Source of the DNA: Saccharopolyspora soli
GTDB lineage: Bacteria > Actinomycetota > Actinomycetes > Mycobacteriales > Pseudonocardiaceae
NCBI RefSeq assembly: GCF_022678645.1
Contig: NZ_JALBWV010000033.1
Coordinates: forward strand, 1-64,000
Direction of reading: 5' to 3'
DNA: 64,000 nt
This document shows, piece by piece, positions 8,230 to 16,470 of the stretch; position 1 is the stretch's first letter; each line of letters begins with the position of its first letter. Under the pieces are notes generated by a model, which was not told the DNA's origin, searched no databases, and saw only the letters and a list, made by a program, of their open reading frames with translations. A program made the translations under genes and the position numbers.

Positions 8230-9242
8230 TCGCCGCCTCCCGGCTTGCCGATCGCGATCATCCGCTCGACCGAGGCCCGTGCGCGCTCGGCGACGTCCAG
8301 CGGCACGTGCACCTCGTCGGCCCCCTCGCGCAGGCAGCGCAGCAGGGCCGCCGGGGTGATCATCTTCATGAACCGGCAGGACGCCCGGTCGTTGACCGCC
8401 CGGAAGTCGATCTCCGGTGCGGCGCGGCGCAACTGGTGCAGCATCCCGACCTCGGTGGCCACCAGCACCGAACGCGCCCCGGTCGCCCGCGCGGCGTGCA
8501 GCATGTCGCCGGTGGACAGGATCTTCACCCGCTCCTTGGCCACGGTGCCCTCCCCGGCCAGGTAGAGCGCGGAGGTCGCGCAGCCGCACTCGGGGTGGAT
8601 GAACAGATCGGCATCCGGGTTCGCGGCCGCCCGCTCGGCGAGCTCCGGTCCGTTGATCCCGGCGTGCACGTGGCACTCACCGGCCCAGACGTGCAGGTTC
8701 TCCCGGCCGGTCTCGCGCCGGACGTGCGCGCCGAGGAACTGGTCCGGGCAGAACAGCACCTCGCGGTCCGCCGGGATGGAGCGCACCACCGCCACCGCGT
8801 TCGACGAGGTGCAGCAGATGTCGGTCTCCGCCTTCACCTCGGCCGTGGTGTTCACGTACGACACCACGACGGCGTCCGGGTGCTCGGTCTTCCAAGCCCG
8901 CAGGTCGTCGGCGGTGATCGAGTCGGCCAACGAGCAACCGGCGCGCGCGTCCGGGATGAGCACCGTCTTGTCCGGGCCGAGGATCTTCGCGGTCTCGGCC
9001 ATGAAGTGCACGCCGCAGAAGACAATCGTGCTCGCGCCGCTGTCCGCCGCGATCCGGCTGAGCGCGAGCGAGTCGCCGGTGTGGTCGGCGACGTCCTGGA
9101 TCTCCGGCAGCTGGTAGTTGTGCGCGAGCAGCACCGCATCCCGCTCGTCGGCCAGTCTGCGCACCTCGCGCGCCCAGTCAGCGGTCGGTCGCACGCCCGT
9201 GTAACCGGTCTCGGTGCGCTCCCAAGTCGCAGTCGTGGCCAT
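8226..9242 (-). CDS. nadA: Quinolinate synthase
   Basis: A 338-residue [4Fe-4S] enzyme that condenses iminoaspartate with dihydroxyacetone phosphate to quinolinate. Family motifs are [40 protein letters not shown] and ASCRFMKM. Probable cluster ligands are C76, C190 (GECHVH) and C289, by analogy with the Bacillus-type enzyme. It is the first gene of nadA-nadB-nadC and divergent from the NrtR-like gene. A palindrome at 9318-9340 lies between the two starts, the expected place for control by NrtR. Confidence 0.95.
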   Translation of the reverse strand: MATTATWERTETGYTGVRPTADWAREVRRLADERDAVLLAHNYQLPEIQDVADHTGDSLALSRIAADSGASTIVFCGVHFMAETAKILGPDKTVLIPDARAGCSLADSITADDLRAWKTEHPDAVVVSYVNTTAEVKAETDICCTSSNAVAVVRSIPADREVLFCPDQFLGAHVRRETGRENLHVWAGECHVHAGINGPELAERAAANPDADLFIHPECGCATSALYLAGEGTVAKERVKILSTGDMLHAARATGARSVLVATEVGMLHQLRRAAPEIDFRAVNDRASCRFMKMITPAALLRCLREGADEVHVPLDVAERARASVERMIAIGKPGGGE

Positions 9243-9317
9243 CTCGCCCTCCTCGCCGGGGCATCCGGAAAGGCTCGCCCGGAAGCTCCGCTAGCACCCC
9301 GGATCAACCACTCCGAG

Positions 9318-9340
9318 GTTTTCGCCTTATAATCGAAAAC
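9318..9340. promoter_or_regulatory. Candidate NrtR operator overlapping a -10 box
   Basis: GTTTTCG (9318-9324) and CGAAAAC (9334-9340) form a perfect 7-bp inverted repeat around CCTTATAAT. TATAAT at 9328-9333 is a consensus -10 placed about 7 bases before GTG 9341, so the regulator gene is probably transcribed leaderless. A protein bound here would block it and could also affect the nadA promoter on the other strand. Confidence 0.7.
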
Positions 9341-10045
9341 GTGTCACATCGTAACACCGCGAGTTGTGCGGACAAGAGCGACGTTGGTCACGAGGTGCTG
9401 GCCGGGGTGCTCCAAGTCCGCGATGACCAGCTACAAGTCCTGCTCTGGCAGCGCGCCAGGGAACCCCACGTGCACCGCTGGTCGCTGCCCGGCGGACGGC
9501 TGGCCGCCACCGAGGACGTGGAGAGTTCCATCCGGCGGCAGCTGGCCGAGAAGGTCGACGTGCACAAGCTCTCCCACGTCGAGCAGCTCTCGGTGTTCAG
9601 CGCCCCGGACCGGGTGCCCGGCCGGCGGGTGGTGGCCACCGCCTTCCTCGGACTCGTCCCGTCCGATATCGACCCCGAAGTGCCCGCCGACACCCGGTGG
9701 CACCCGGTGGGCGCTCTGCCCGCGACCGCCTTCGACCACGAGCAGATCGTGCTGGCCGCGCGGGACCGGCTGCGCGCCAAACTGTCCTACACCAACATCG
9801 GCTTCGCGCTGGCGCCCGCCGAGTTCACCGTCTCGGAGCTGCGCGGGATCTACTCCGCCGCGCTCGGCTACCAGGTCGCGGCGACCAACCTGCAACGCGT
9901 GCTGTCCCGGCGCGGCGTGCTGGAACCCACCGGCCGCACGCTGCCCGCCGGGCCAGCCGGTGGCCGTCCGCCCGCACTGTTCCAGTTCACCTCGCGAGAC
10001 CTCCAGGTCACGGACCCGTTCGCGGTGTTCCGGCCGCCGGGCTGA
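9341..10045 (+). CDS. nrtR: NrtR-like Nudix-domain transcriptional regulator
   Basis: A 234-residue protein. Residues 18-150 form a Nudix-like domain (VLLWQRAREP, WSLPGGRL). The canonical catalytic box is degenerate: the REUxEE part reads RQLAEKV. The remaining residues form a winged helix (FTVSELRGIYSAALG, NLQRVLSRRGVLEPTG). This is the architecture of NrtR regulators, which bind ADP-ribose-type ligands and repress NAD genes. It faces nadABC across the palindrome at 9318-9340. GTG 9341 immediately follows the operator and -10 box, so the transcript is probably leaderless. Confidence 0.87.
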   Translation: MSHRNTASCADKSDVGHEVLAGVLQVRDDQLQVLLWQRAREPHVHRWSLPGGRLAATEDVESSIRRQLAEKVDVHKLSHVEQLSVFSAPDRVPGRRVVATAFLGLVPSDIDPEVPADTRWHPVGALPATAFDHEQIVLAARDRLRAKLSYTNIGFALAPAEFTVSELRGIYSAALGYQVAATNLQRVLSRRGVLEPTGRTLPAGPAGGRPPALFQFTSRDLQVTDPFAVFRPPG

Positions 10046-10119
10046 GCCGACGAGGAGCAACTCCCACAACATCCGCAACGCTGCTTTCCGAGCAGCGGAG
10101 AAGTAGGTTGGGGCACGTG

Positions 10120-10797
10120 ATGGACACGCTGCCGCTGTTCCCGCTGGGTTCCGTGCTGCTCCCGGGCGGCCACCTGCCGTTGCACATCTTCGAACCGCGC
10201 TATCGGCAGCTGGTCACCGACCTGCTCCGCGAGGAGCTCCCGGACCGCCGGTTCGGCGTGGTGGCGATCAAGCAGGGCTGGGAGGTCGGCGAGGACAACG
10301 TGGACTCGATGTACGACGTAGGCTGCTCGGCGCTGCTGGACCAGGTGCGACAGCTGCCGGGTGGCCGCTACGACGTCAGCGCCAACGGTGAGCGGCGGTT
10401 CCGCCTGCTGCAGATCGACCGGAGCGCCGCGCCGTACGTGATGGCCAACGTCGAGTGGCTGCCGGACACCGCCCCGGAAAACGACTCGCCAGCACGCCGC
10501 GAACACCTCACCACCGCCGCCCGCGCGGCCTACCAGCGGTATCACGCCACCGGACTGCGCGGCGGGCCGCGCGAAACCCCCGGCGAAGACGCCGACGCGG
10601 CGACGCTTTCCTACCTGCTGGCCGACGATTGCGTGCTGACGGTCGAAGACCGGCAGGACCTCCTGGCGGAGACGGACCCCCTGGCGCGGTTGCGCGAAGT
10701 CCGCCGGTTGCTGCTGCGAGAGGCGGAATTCCTCCGAGAACTCCGCGCGGTCCCAGCGCCGCTGACGGAGTTCGCCCAACACACCAGCGTCAACTGA
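10120..10797 (+). CDS. LON-type substrate-binding domain protein
   Basis: A 225-residue stand-alone LON N-terminal (PUA-like) domain protein. It opens with LPLFPLGSVLLPGGHLPLHIFEPRYRQLV in the family style, followed by a basic region NGERRFRLL and a helical C-terminus. There is no AAA or protease domain, so it is not a Lon protease; the role of these small proteins is not established. ATG 120 bases into the frame is chosen after GGTTGGGG; GTG 10117 directly before it is possible. It lies 75 bases after nrtR in the same direction and could be co-transcribed. Confidence 0.85.
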   Translation: MDTLPLFPLGSVLLPGGHLPLHIFEPRYRQLVTDLLREELPDRRFGVVAIKQGWEVGEDNVDSMYDVGCSALLDQVRQLPGGRYDVSANGERRFRLLQIDRSAAPYVMANVEWLPDTAPENDSPARREHLTTAARAAYQRYHATGLRGGPRETPGEDADAATLSYLLADDCVLTVEDRQDLLAETDPLARLREVRRLLLREAEFLRELRAVPAPLTEFAQHTSVN

Positions 10798-11131
10798 CCC
10801 GCCAATCCACGGTGGTTCCTGCTGTGTTGAGTGCTGCTCGGCGGTTCGCGGGCAGGCTTTAGAGAGCGTGACCGCAGGCGGACGTCAGGCTAGCTGCGGT
10901 AGCCGCTTTCAACCGCGCTCGCAGCTTGCACCGCCGCAGGTTCACGGTGGCCCACCCCTCTGGGGTTCTCCCCGCGAGGACAGCCCCGACGTGGTGTATC
11001 GGACATACCTGATGTCGGGAATCCCGGAGACGAGATAGCCCGGGGTGCGGGGTGTCCCCGCACAGCGCTGTTGAGGTTCCGCTACCCGCACCGCCACGCA
11101 AACCAATCCGCGCCTCTCTTAAGATCGCCGC
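10798..11131. other. Intergenic region with repeat fragments, no gene seen
   Basis: No convincing gene is present; the short minus-strand frame here has no family likeness. The stretch holds a 16-base GCACCGCCGCAGGTTC at 10928-10943, which recurs with one change at 47888-47903, and the 22-base family C repeat at 11073-11094. Confidence 0.6.
11073..11094 (+). repeat. Dispersed 22-base repeat, family C, copy 1
   Basis: GAGGTTCCGCTACCCGCACC followed by GC. It is identical over 22 bases, in reverse orientation, to 20175-20196, and matches 20 of 22 bases at 26160-26181. All copies are between genes. It lies about 38 bases before the start of the membrane protein gene at 11132. Confidence 0.75.
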
Positions 11132-12127
11132 ATGTCTTCACCGGGCAATTGGGGCTCCAACGAGTACCGGCAGCAGTACGATCCGCACACCGGGCAGCCC
11201 GTGGCCGGTGGTCCCGGACCGTCCGGGCAGCAGCCCGGTATGCAGTACCAGGGTTTCGGGGCGTTCTCCCAGGCCCAGCCGCCGCAGCAGCCGCCACCCC
11301 CGGCTCAGCCGTACGCCTACCCGAACATGGCCAGCGGCTATCCGGCACCACCGACGCCGCCGGGCAAACGCCGTGGCCCGCTGATCGCCGCGATCGCGCT
11401 CGCCGCAGTCGCAGTGATCGCCATCGTCACCACCGTCGTCGTGCTCAGCACCAGTGGTGGCGGAGACCAGGCCGCGCCGACCGCGGCGCCCACCCGCAGC
11501 AGCACGCCGACCCGGCCCACCACCAGCGCGGCGTCGCCGTCGTCGGCGGTGGCCAATCCGAACCTGACGCCGGTGGTGCCCGGCTGGCAGGTGGTGTCGG
11601 TGCCCAGGCGGGGTGCGGTGTACGACGTGCCGCCGAACTGGAAGCTGGACCCCAACCCGGACAACATCCACGGCTTCGGCCCACCCGACGATCCGGTGAC
11701 GATGACCGGTGTGGCCGACTACCAGTTGGGCTTCTGCCCCGGCGACGCGAACAGCTACCGCGCGACGGCGGGCGCGACCGCGCGCAACGGTCCGGACGAC
11801 ACCACGGTCGCCAACGAGACCCTGCAGAAGTTCGCCGCGCTGGCCTACACGCGGGACGGCCACGCACCGGTGATCGTGCCGGGGCCGCCGGAGCAACTGC
11901 AGCTCGCCGGCGGCACCACGCCCGCCGTTCGGGTCACCGCTCAGGTCACGTTGACCGCACCCGGCCCCTGCGACTCCGCGTCGGTGCTGGTCAGCGTCCT
12001 CGCCACGAACAGCGACGGGCAGAGCTCGGTGGTGTTCGTCACCGCCGCGGACCAGAACGTGCCGGACGCGGTTTCCATCGACACGCTGGAGCAGATCACC
12101 CAGAGCTTCCGCGGCGCCCCGGCCTGA
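11132..12127 (+). CDS. Membrane-anchored protein with Pro-rich N-terminus
   Basis: A 331-residue protein of unknown function. Residues 1-80 are rich in Pro, Gln and Gly (QAQPPQQPPPPAQPY) and face the cytoplasm; a single membrane segment follows at about 83-106 (RGPLIAAIALAAVAVIAIV). Next is a Thr/Ser/Pro-rich linker and a folded outer domain of about 190 residues with two cysteines (FCPGD, GPCDS) that could form a disulfide. This layout is common in actinobacterial wall-associated proteins. It ends in a hairpin repeat and is convergent with the next gene. No function can be assigned. Confidence 0.7.
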   Translation: MSSPGNWGSNEYRQQYDPHTGQPVAGGPGPSGQQPGMQYQGFGAFSQAQPPQQPPPPAQPYAYPNMASGYPAPPTPPGKRRGPLIAAIALAAVAVIAIVTTVVVLSTSGGGDQAAPTAAPTRSSTPTRPTTSAASPSSAVANPNLTPVVPGWQVVSVPRRGAVYDVPPNWKLDPNPDNIHGFGPPDDPVTMTGVADYQLGFCPGDANSYRATAGATARNGPDDTTVANETLQKFAALAYTRDGHAPVIVPGPPEQLQLAGGTTPAVRVTAQVTLTAPGPCDSASVLVSVLATNSDGQSSVVFVTAADQNVPDAVSIDTLEQITQSFRGAPA

Positions 12128-12131
12128 AACC

Positions 12132-12159
12132 GGGCGATTTCTGGCGAAATTTGCGAACC
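12132..12159. repeat. CGATTTC hairpin repeat, family B, copy 1
   Basis: GGCGATTTCTGGCGAAATTTGC forms a short stem CGATTTC/GAAAT-TTG between convergent genes. The same pattern, better conserved, is at 39585-39606 and 41531-41557. It is placed as a terminator for the upstream membrane protein. Confidence 0.55.
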
Positions 12160-12187
12160 TTCCCCTGACCGGGCGAGCGGGATCCGG

Positions 12188-12805
12188 TCAGTGCAGGCGG
12201 CGGCCCAGGTCGTCCAGGCCGTTCCAGGAGGCTGCCAGGCCGTAGCCGAGCGCGACGGCCATCGGCTGGGGCAGCAGGACCCAGTGGGTGCTGATCTCCG
12301 GGGCGACCGTGATCAGGTCGCCGAGCTGCGGATTCGACGGCATCGCGTACAGCCCGGCGGCGAACGAGGCACCCATCTGGATGCCCAGCCAAGACGCGAC
12401 CAGCGACCCGAGCGCACCAGCGATGAGCAGCACCGGGCCGCGCCGACCGCGCATCAGCCACAGCACTGCCGCGGTCAGCAGTCCGGCAGCGAAGGCGAGC
12501 AGCGCGAAGATCGCGATGGCGTCGAACTCGTGGTAGTAGCTCTCCACCAGCAACGGCGTCAGCGTGCCGTGCTCGCCGAGCACGCTCTCCTGCGGCGGCG
12601 CCAGCCGCGACCACACCCAGCCGATCGGCAGGCCCAGCAGCGAGACCAGCGACAACGCGCTCAACGCAGGCAACAGGTCGGCCTTGACGACCACGCCGGG
12701 CGTTGGCGCGACGAGCCGCGGGACCAAGTCCTCGACCCCGCTCGCGGGCTCGATCCGCTGCGGGGCAGCGCGCGTGCCGCTGGGCTCCACCGGGCTGTCC
12801 GCCAC
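12188..12805 (-). CDS. DUF2567-like integral membrane protein
   Basis: A 205-residue protein with four hydrophobic segments (about 43-65, 95-118, 125-150 and near the C-terminus) and a Pro/Glu-containing N-terminal tail. It resembles the DUF2567 membrane proteins of Pseudonocardiales and mycobacteria, whose role is unknown. GTG 12805 is chosen because AGGAGGAGG sits six to seven bases upstream. It is divergent from the arabinofuranosyltransferase gene with about 150 bases between, so a link with wall assembly is possible but only by position. Confidence 0.65.
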   Translation of the reverse strand: MADSPVEPSGTRAAPQRIEPASGVEDLVPRLVAPTPGVVVKADLLPALSALSLVSLLGLPIGWVWSRLAPPQESVLGEHGTLTPLLVESYYHEFDAIAIFALLAFAAGLLTAAVLWLMRGRRGPVLLIAGALGSLVASWLGIQMGASFAAGLYAMPSNPQLGDLITVAPEISTHWVLLPQPMAVALGYGLAASWNGLDDLGRRLH

Positions 12806-12959
12806 CCGCCACCTCCTCCTGGCAGCTACCACGACCGTTCTGCTGCGCCACCCTAGCGCTCCACCGCGCCGTCGCCGCATCACCCGATGGCGGGGTGCGC
12901 GGCGCACATCAACTATTCTGCGCGAGCCCCCATGCCAGCTACGCCGAAGGACGCGTGAA

Positions 12960-14951
12960 GTGGTGGGAATCCTGCCGAGTCCGCTGCTGACCGGCCCGAG
13001 CCCGATCGACGAACCGAGGCGGGACTCGGCCGTCCGGCTGCCGCTGCGCGGCACCGTGGTCGAACTGCTGCTGAGCGCGCTCGTAGCAGCGGTGGTGAGC
13101 CTGCTGCTGCAGTTCGCCGTCGTGCGGCTGGGCATCAGCGAGCCCAGCTACGCACCGGAAGCGCTCGCCACCGTGAGCAGCGCACTGGTGCTGACAATGC
13201 TGTTCCTGCTGCTGGCCTTCGGGCATCGGCGTTCGCCGCGCTGGGCACGACTGCTGGGCACCTGGGTCGCGCTGAGCGCGTTCAGCACGCTCGCGCTGGC
13301 CATTCCGTTGCAGTCCACCAGGTTCTACTACGGTGGGTCCTCAGTGGACAACGGGTTCCGCATGCAGTACATGACGCGGATGGCGGCCACTCCGGGCCTG
13401 GCGGACATGAACTACGCGGACACCTCGCCCTACTACCCCGGCGGCTGGTTCTGGCTGGGCGGCCGGTTCGCGAACCTCATCGGCTGGGAGGGCTGGGCGG
13501 CGTACAAACCGTATGCGCTGGCCTGGGTGGCGGTGACCACCGTCGTCGCGTTCACGCTGTGGAGCGTCGTGGTGCGGCGTCGCCTCGCACTGCTCGCCGC
13601 GCTGGTGACGGCGCTGGCCGGGATGCTGCACGGCATCGAGGAGCCCTACGCGTGGCCCTCAGCGGCGTGGCTCGCGCCGGTCGCGGTGCTGGCCTGGCAC
13701 GCGCTGCGCAGGCAGGAGAACGCTCCACGGTGGACATTGGTGTGCATCGGCGGCTACGTGGGTTTCGCGGCGATCACCTACACCCTGCACTTCGCGTTCG
13801 CCGTGCTGATGGTCGTGCTGATGGCGGTCCTCATCGGTGCCTTCCGGGTGCACCAGGGGCAGCCGTTGTGGCCGACGGTGCGGCAGTTGTTCCTGCGGTT
13901 GCTGCCGATCGGCATCGTCAGCTTGGTCATCGCCCTGCTGGTGTGGTTGCCGTACCTGCTGTCGACGCACTTCCTGCTGGCCAACCCGCGCAGCGCCGCG
14001 CAGCACTACCTGCCCGCCGACGGCGCGTTCCTGCCGGTGCCGATGCTGCAGGGCACCGCGTTCGGGGTGCTGTGCCTGGCCGGTCTGGTGTGGTTGCTGC
14101 TGCGGTGTCGGCGCAGTGAAGTGGCTGCCGCGATGCTCACCATCGTGCTCGCGGTCTACGGCTGGTTCGTGCTGTCGACGCTCGCGCTGGTCGCCAAGAC
14201 GACGCTGCTGGCGTTCCGGCTCAACGTGATCCTCGACGTGACGCTGGCCGTCGGCGGTGTTTTCGGGCTGCTGGAACTGATCGGCTACCTGCGGCGCAAG
14301 CTCGACGCCCGGTACGCGTTGCGGATCAGCATGGTCGGCTGCGCGCTGGGGCTGCTCGGCGCGATCACCATCAACCAGGGCGCGATCGGGCTGGCCTTGG
14401 CGGATTCGGCCGACCGCGCCTACCAGGACTACTACCCCACCGGCGACAACGCGATGGGGCAGCGGGACCCGGCCCAGCTCGGTTCGTGGACCGACGACGA
14501 GATCCGCGCGATCGCCGAGCTGACCGGGCGCGAGCCGACGCAGAACCTGCTGCTGACCACCGACTACAAGCTGATGTCCTTCAAGCCCTACTGGGGTTTC
14601 CAGCAGGAGACGCCGCACTACGCCAACCCGCTGGCGGACTACGCCGAGCGCGCCGCCGAGATCCAGCGGTGGAGCACGGCGAAGACCAGCGACGAGTTGC
14701 TGCGCATGATGCACGCCAGCCGGTTCAAGACGCCCAACGTCTTCATCCTGAACAACCCGGCCAACCGTTATTCCACTGTGGACGTCCCGGCGAACCAGGC
14801 CGGGAAGCTCGTGCTGCAGTTGAAGGGCGACGCCTTCCCGCAACAGCCGAACGTCCGGGACTACGACGTCTACTTCGACCCGGCGGTGTTCGACTCCTCA
14901 GCCTTCACCAAACGCGAGGTCGGCCCCTACACCATCATCGCCCGGCGCTGA
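12960..14951 (+). CDS. aftA: Galactan 5-O-arabinofuranosyltransferase, AftA-like
   Basis: A 663-residue GT-C type membrane enzyme with about 12 membrane segments in the first 450 residues and a soluble outer C-terminal domain. The first outer loop FYYGGSSVDNGFRMQYMTRM and the YYPGGWFWLGGRF motif are characteristic of AftA, which transfers the first arabinofuranose from decaprenyl phosphate to the galactan. The motif carries acidic residues in the place expected for catalysis. GTG 12960 is chosen for GAAGGA nine bases upstream. Its presence implies an arabinogalactan wall. It is not in an emb cluster here; it ends at a hairpin facing a P450. Confidence 0.85.
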   Translation: MVGILPSPLLTGPSPIDEPRRDSAVRLPLRGTVVELLLSALVAAVVSLLLQFAVVRLGISEPSYAPEALATVSSALVLTMLFLLLAFGHRRSPRWARLLGTWVALSAFSTLALAIPLQSTRFYYGGSSVDNGFRMQYMTRMAATPGLADMNYADTSPYYPGGWFWLGGRFANLIGWEGWAAYKPYALAWVAVTTVVAFTLWSVVVRRRLALLAALVTALAGMLHGIEEPYAWPSAAWLAPVAVLAWHALRRQENAPRWTLVCIGGYVGFAAITYTLHFAFAVLMVVLMAVLIGAFRVHQGQPLWPTVRQLFLRLLPIGIVSLVIALLVWLPYLLSTHFLLANPRSAAQHYLPADGAFLPVPMLQGTAFGVLCLAGLVWLLLRCRRSEVAAAMLTIVLAVYGWFVLSTLALVAKTTLLAFRLNVILDVTLAVGGVFGLLELIGYLRRKLDARYALRISMVGCALGLLGAITINQGAIGLALADSADRAYQDYYPTGDNAMGQRDPAQLGSWTDDEIRAIAELTGREPTQNLLLTTDYKLMSFKPYWGFQQETPHYANPLADYAERAAEIQRWSTAKTSDELLRMMHASRFKTPNVFILNNPANRYSTVDVPANQAGKLVLQLKGDAFPQQPNVRDYDVYFDPAVFDSSAFTKREVGPYTIIARR

Positions 14952-14966
14952 GCCGCACGGGAGAAG

Positions 14967-15000
14967 CGGCGCGGTCAACGGATCCCGCAAGACCGCGCCG
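14967..15000. terminator. Bidirectional hairpin terminator
   Basis: CGGCGCGGTC at 14967-14976 pairs perfectly with GACCGCGCCG at 14991-15000. It lies between the convergent ends of the arabinofuranosyltransferase and P450 genes. Confidence 0.7.
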
Positions 15001-15016
15001 AAACTCCTGGCGGAAA

Positions 15017-16249
15017 TCAGTTCCCGGCCGGGCGGACTGGCAGTTCGCGCAGTCCGTGGATCAGCGTGCTGAAACGCCATTGCACGTCGTCCAGCGCGCC
15101 AGAGCCGCTGAGGTTCGGGAAGCGCTCGACGAGGTGGCGCAGCGCGATCTGGGCCTCCAACCGGGCCAGTTGCGCACCGAGGCAGAAGTGGATGCCGTGG
15201 CCGAAGGCCAGGTGCCCGTGCGCGTCGCGGCTGATGTCGAAGCGGTCCGGCTCCGGGAAGCGCTCCGGGTCGTTGTTCGCCGCGGTCAGGCCGACCCAGA
15301 CCATCTCGCCCGCCGGGATCAGCACGCCACCGACCTCGACCGGCTCGACGGTGTGCCGGAACGTCCCGTGGATCACCGGACCGTCGAAGCGCAGCATCTC
15401 CTCGACCGCGCCGGTCACCAGCTCCGGGTTCGCGCGCAGCGCCGCCCACTGATCTGGGTTGCGCAACAAAGCCAGCACGCCGTTGCCGATGAGGTTGACC
15501 GTCGTCTCGTGCCCAGCGACCAGCAGGAGGAAGACCATCGAGATCAGTTCCGCCTCGCTGAGCCGGTCCTCGTCCTCGGTGGCCTCGATCAGCGCGGTGA
15601 GCAGGTCATCGGCCGGTTCCCGGCGCTTGGTCTCGATGAGCTCGACCAGGTACTGGGCCATCGCGCCAGCGGCGGCCTGCGCCGCGCCCGAGTCGGCGTC
15701 CGAGGCGTCCAGCAGCCTGTTGGTCCAGGTCCGGAACTCGTCGCGGCGGGTCTCGTCCACCCCGAGCAGTTCGGAGATCACTCGAATCGGCAGCGGGAAC
15801 GCGAGCGCGTCCAGCAGATCGACCTCGGATTTCCCAGCCATCCCGTCGAGCAGTTCATCGGTGAGCCGCGCGACCCGTGGCCGCATGCTCTCCACCCGGC
15901 GCGCGGTGAATGCCTTGACCACCAGCTTGCGCAGCCTGGTGTGGTCCGGCGGGTCCATGTTCAGCAAGTGCTCGGCGAGCTCACTGACGAGTTCCCGGCG
16001 GTCTGAGTCCGGTGGCAGCTTCGCGTTGATCACCTCGCGGGTGCGGGTGGTCTCCTTGCTGAACCGGGGATCGGCCAGCGCGGCACGCGCCTCCTCGTAC
16101 CGCACGATCACCCAGATCGGCAAGCCTTGTTGGGTGACCATCCGCTGGACCGGCGTGGTGGCCCGGATGTGTTCGAACCGGGCGTGCAGGTCCCGAACGA
16201 ACTCGGCATCGAAAACGGGAAGCTCGGCGAGCGACTCGGTGGTGGACAT
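15017..16249 (-). CDS. Cytochrome P450
   Basis: A 410-residue soluble bacterial P450. It has the heme-binding FGHGIHFCLG with the cysteine ligand, the I-helix oxygen motif AGHETT and the K-helix EEMLR. It belongs to the large actinobacterial group of class I P450s (CYP105/107-like) that hydroxylate secondary metabolites or xenobiotics. ATG 16249 has AAGGA five bases upstream. No ferredoxin or reductase is adjacent and there is no biosynthetic cluster nearby, so the substrate is unknown. It is downstream of dnaE in the same direction but separated by a hairpin. Confidence 0.93.
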   Translation of the reverse strand: MSTTESLAELPVFDAEFVRDLHARFEHIRATTPVQRMVTQQGLPIWVIVRYEEARAALADPRFSKETTRTREVINAKLPPDSDRRELVSELAEHLLNMDPPDHTRLRKLVVKAFTARRVESMRPRVARLTDELLDGMAGKSEVDLLDALAFPLPIRVISELLGVDETRRDEFRTWTNRLLDASDADSGAAQAAAGAMAQYLVELIETKRREPADDLLTALIEATEDEDRLSEAELISMVFLLLVAGHETTVNLIGNGVLALLRNPDQWAALRANPELVTGAVEEMLRFDGPVIHGTFRHTVEPVEVGGVLIPAGEMVWVGLTAANNDPERFPEPDRFDISRDAHGHLAFGHGIHFCLGAQLARLEAQIALRHLVERFPNLSGSGALDDVQWRFSTLIHGLRELPVRPAGN

Positions 16250-16362
16250 CGGATTCCTTCGCGTTCGGCAGCGTTGCCCCCGAACCCCAGCGAACACCGT
16301 TTACGCCCCGCTGTCACACCGATCTGAGAGAACCTTCAGCAGCATCGCGCGACGTCGGAGCC

Positions 16363-16394
16363 GGGTTCCCGAATTGCCCTGAAATCGGGAACCC
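16363..16394 (-). terminator. Hairpin terminator downstream of dnaE
   Basis: GGGTTCCCGA at 16363-16372 pairs perfectly with TCGGGAACCC at 16385-16394, with a 12-base loop. It is about 75 bases past the dnaE stop and 110 bases before the P450 start, so it probably separates the two transcripts. Confidence 0.65.
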
Positions 16395-16470
16395 AAAACC
16401 AGACGGAAAGGCCCCCGATTTTCCCTGAATTTGGAAATTTCATCCATCGGCGCGACGTGCCACGCGTGGG

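Noticed and set aside
10859..11101. Small minus-strand frame of 80 codons between the LON-domain gene and the membrane protein gene
   Set aside because: No ribosome site, no family likeness, and it covers two dispersed repeat elements.
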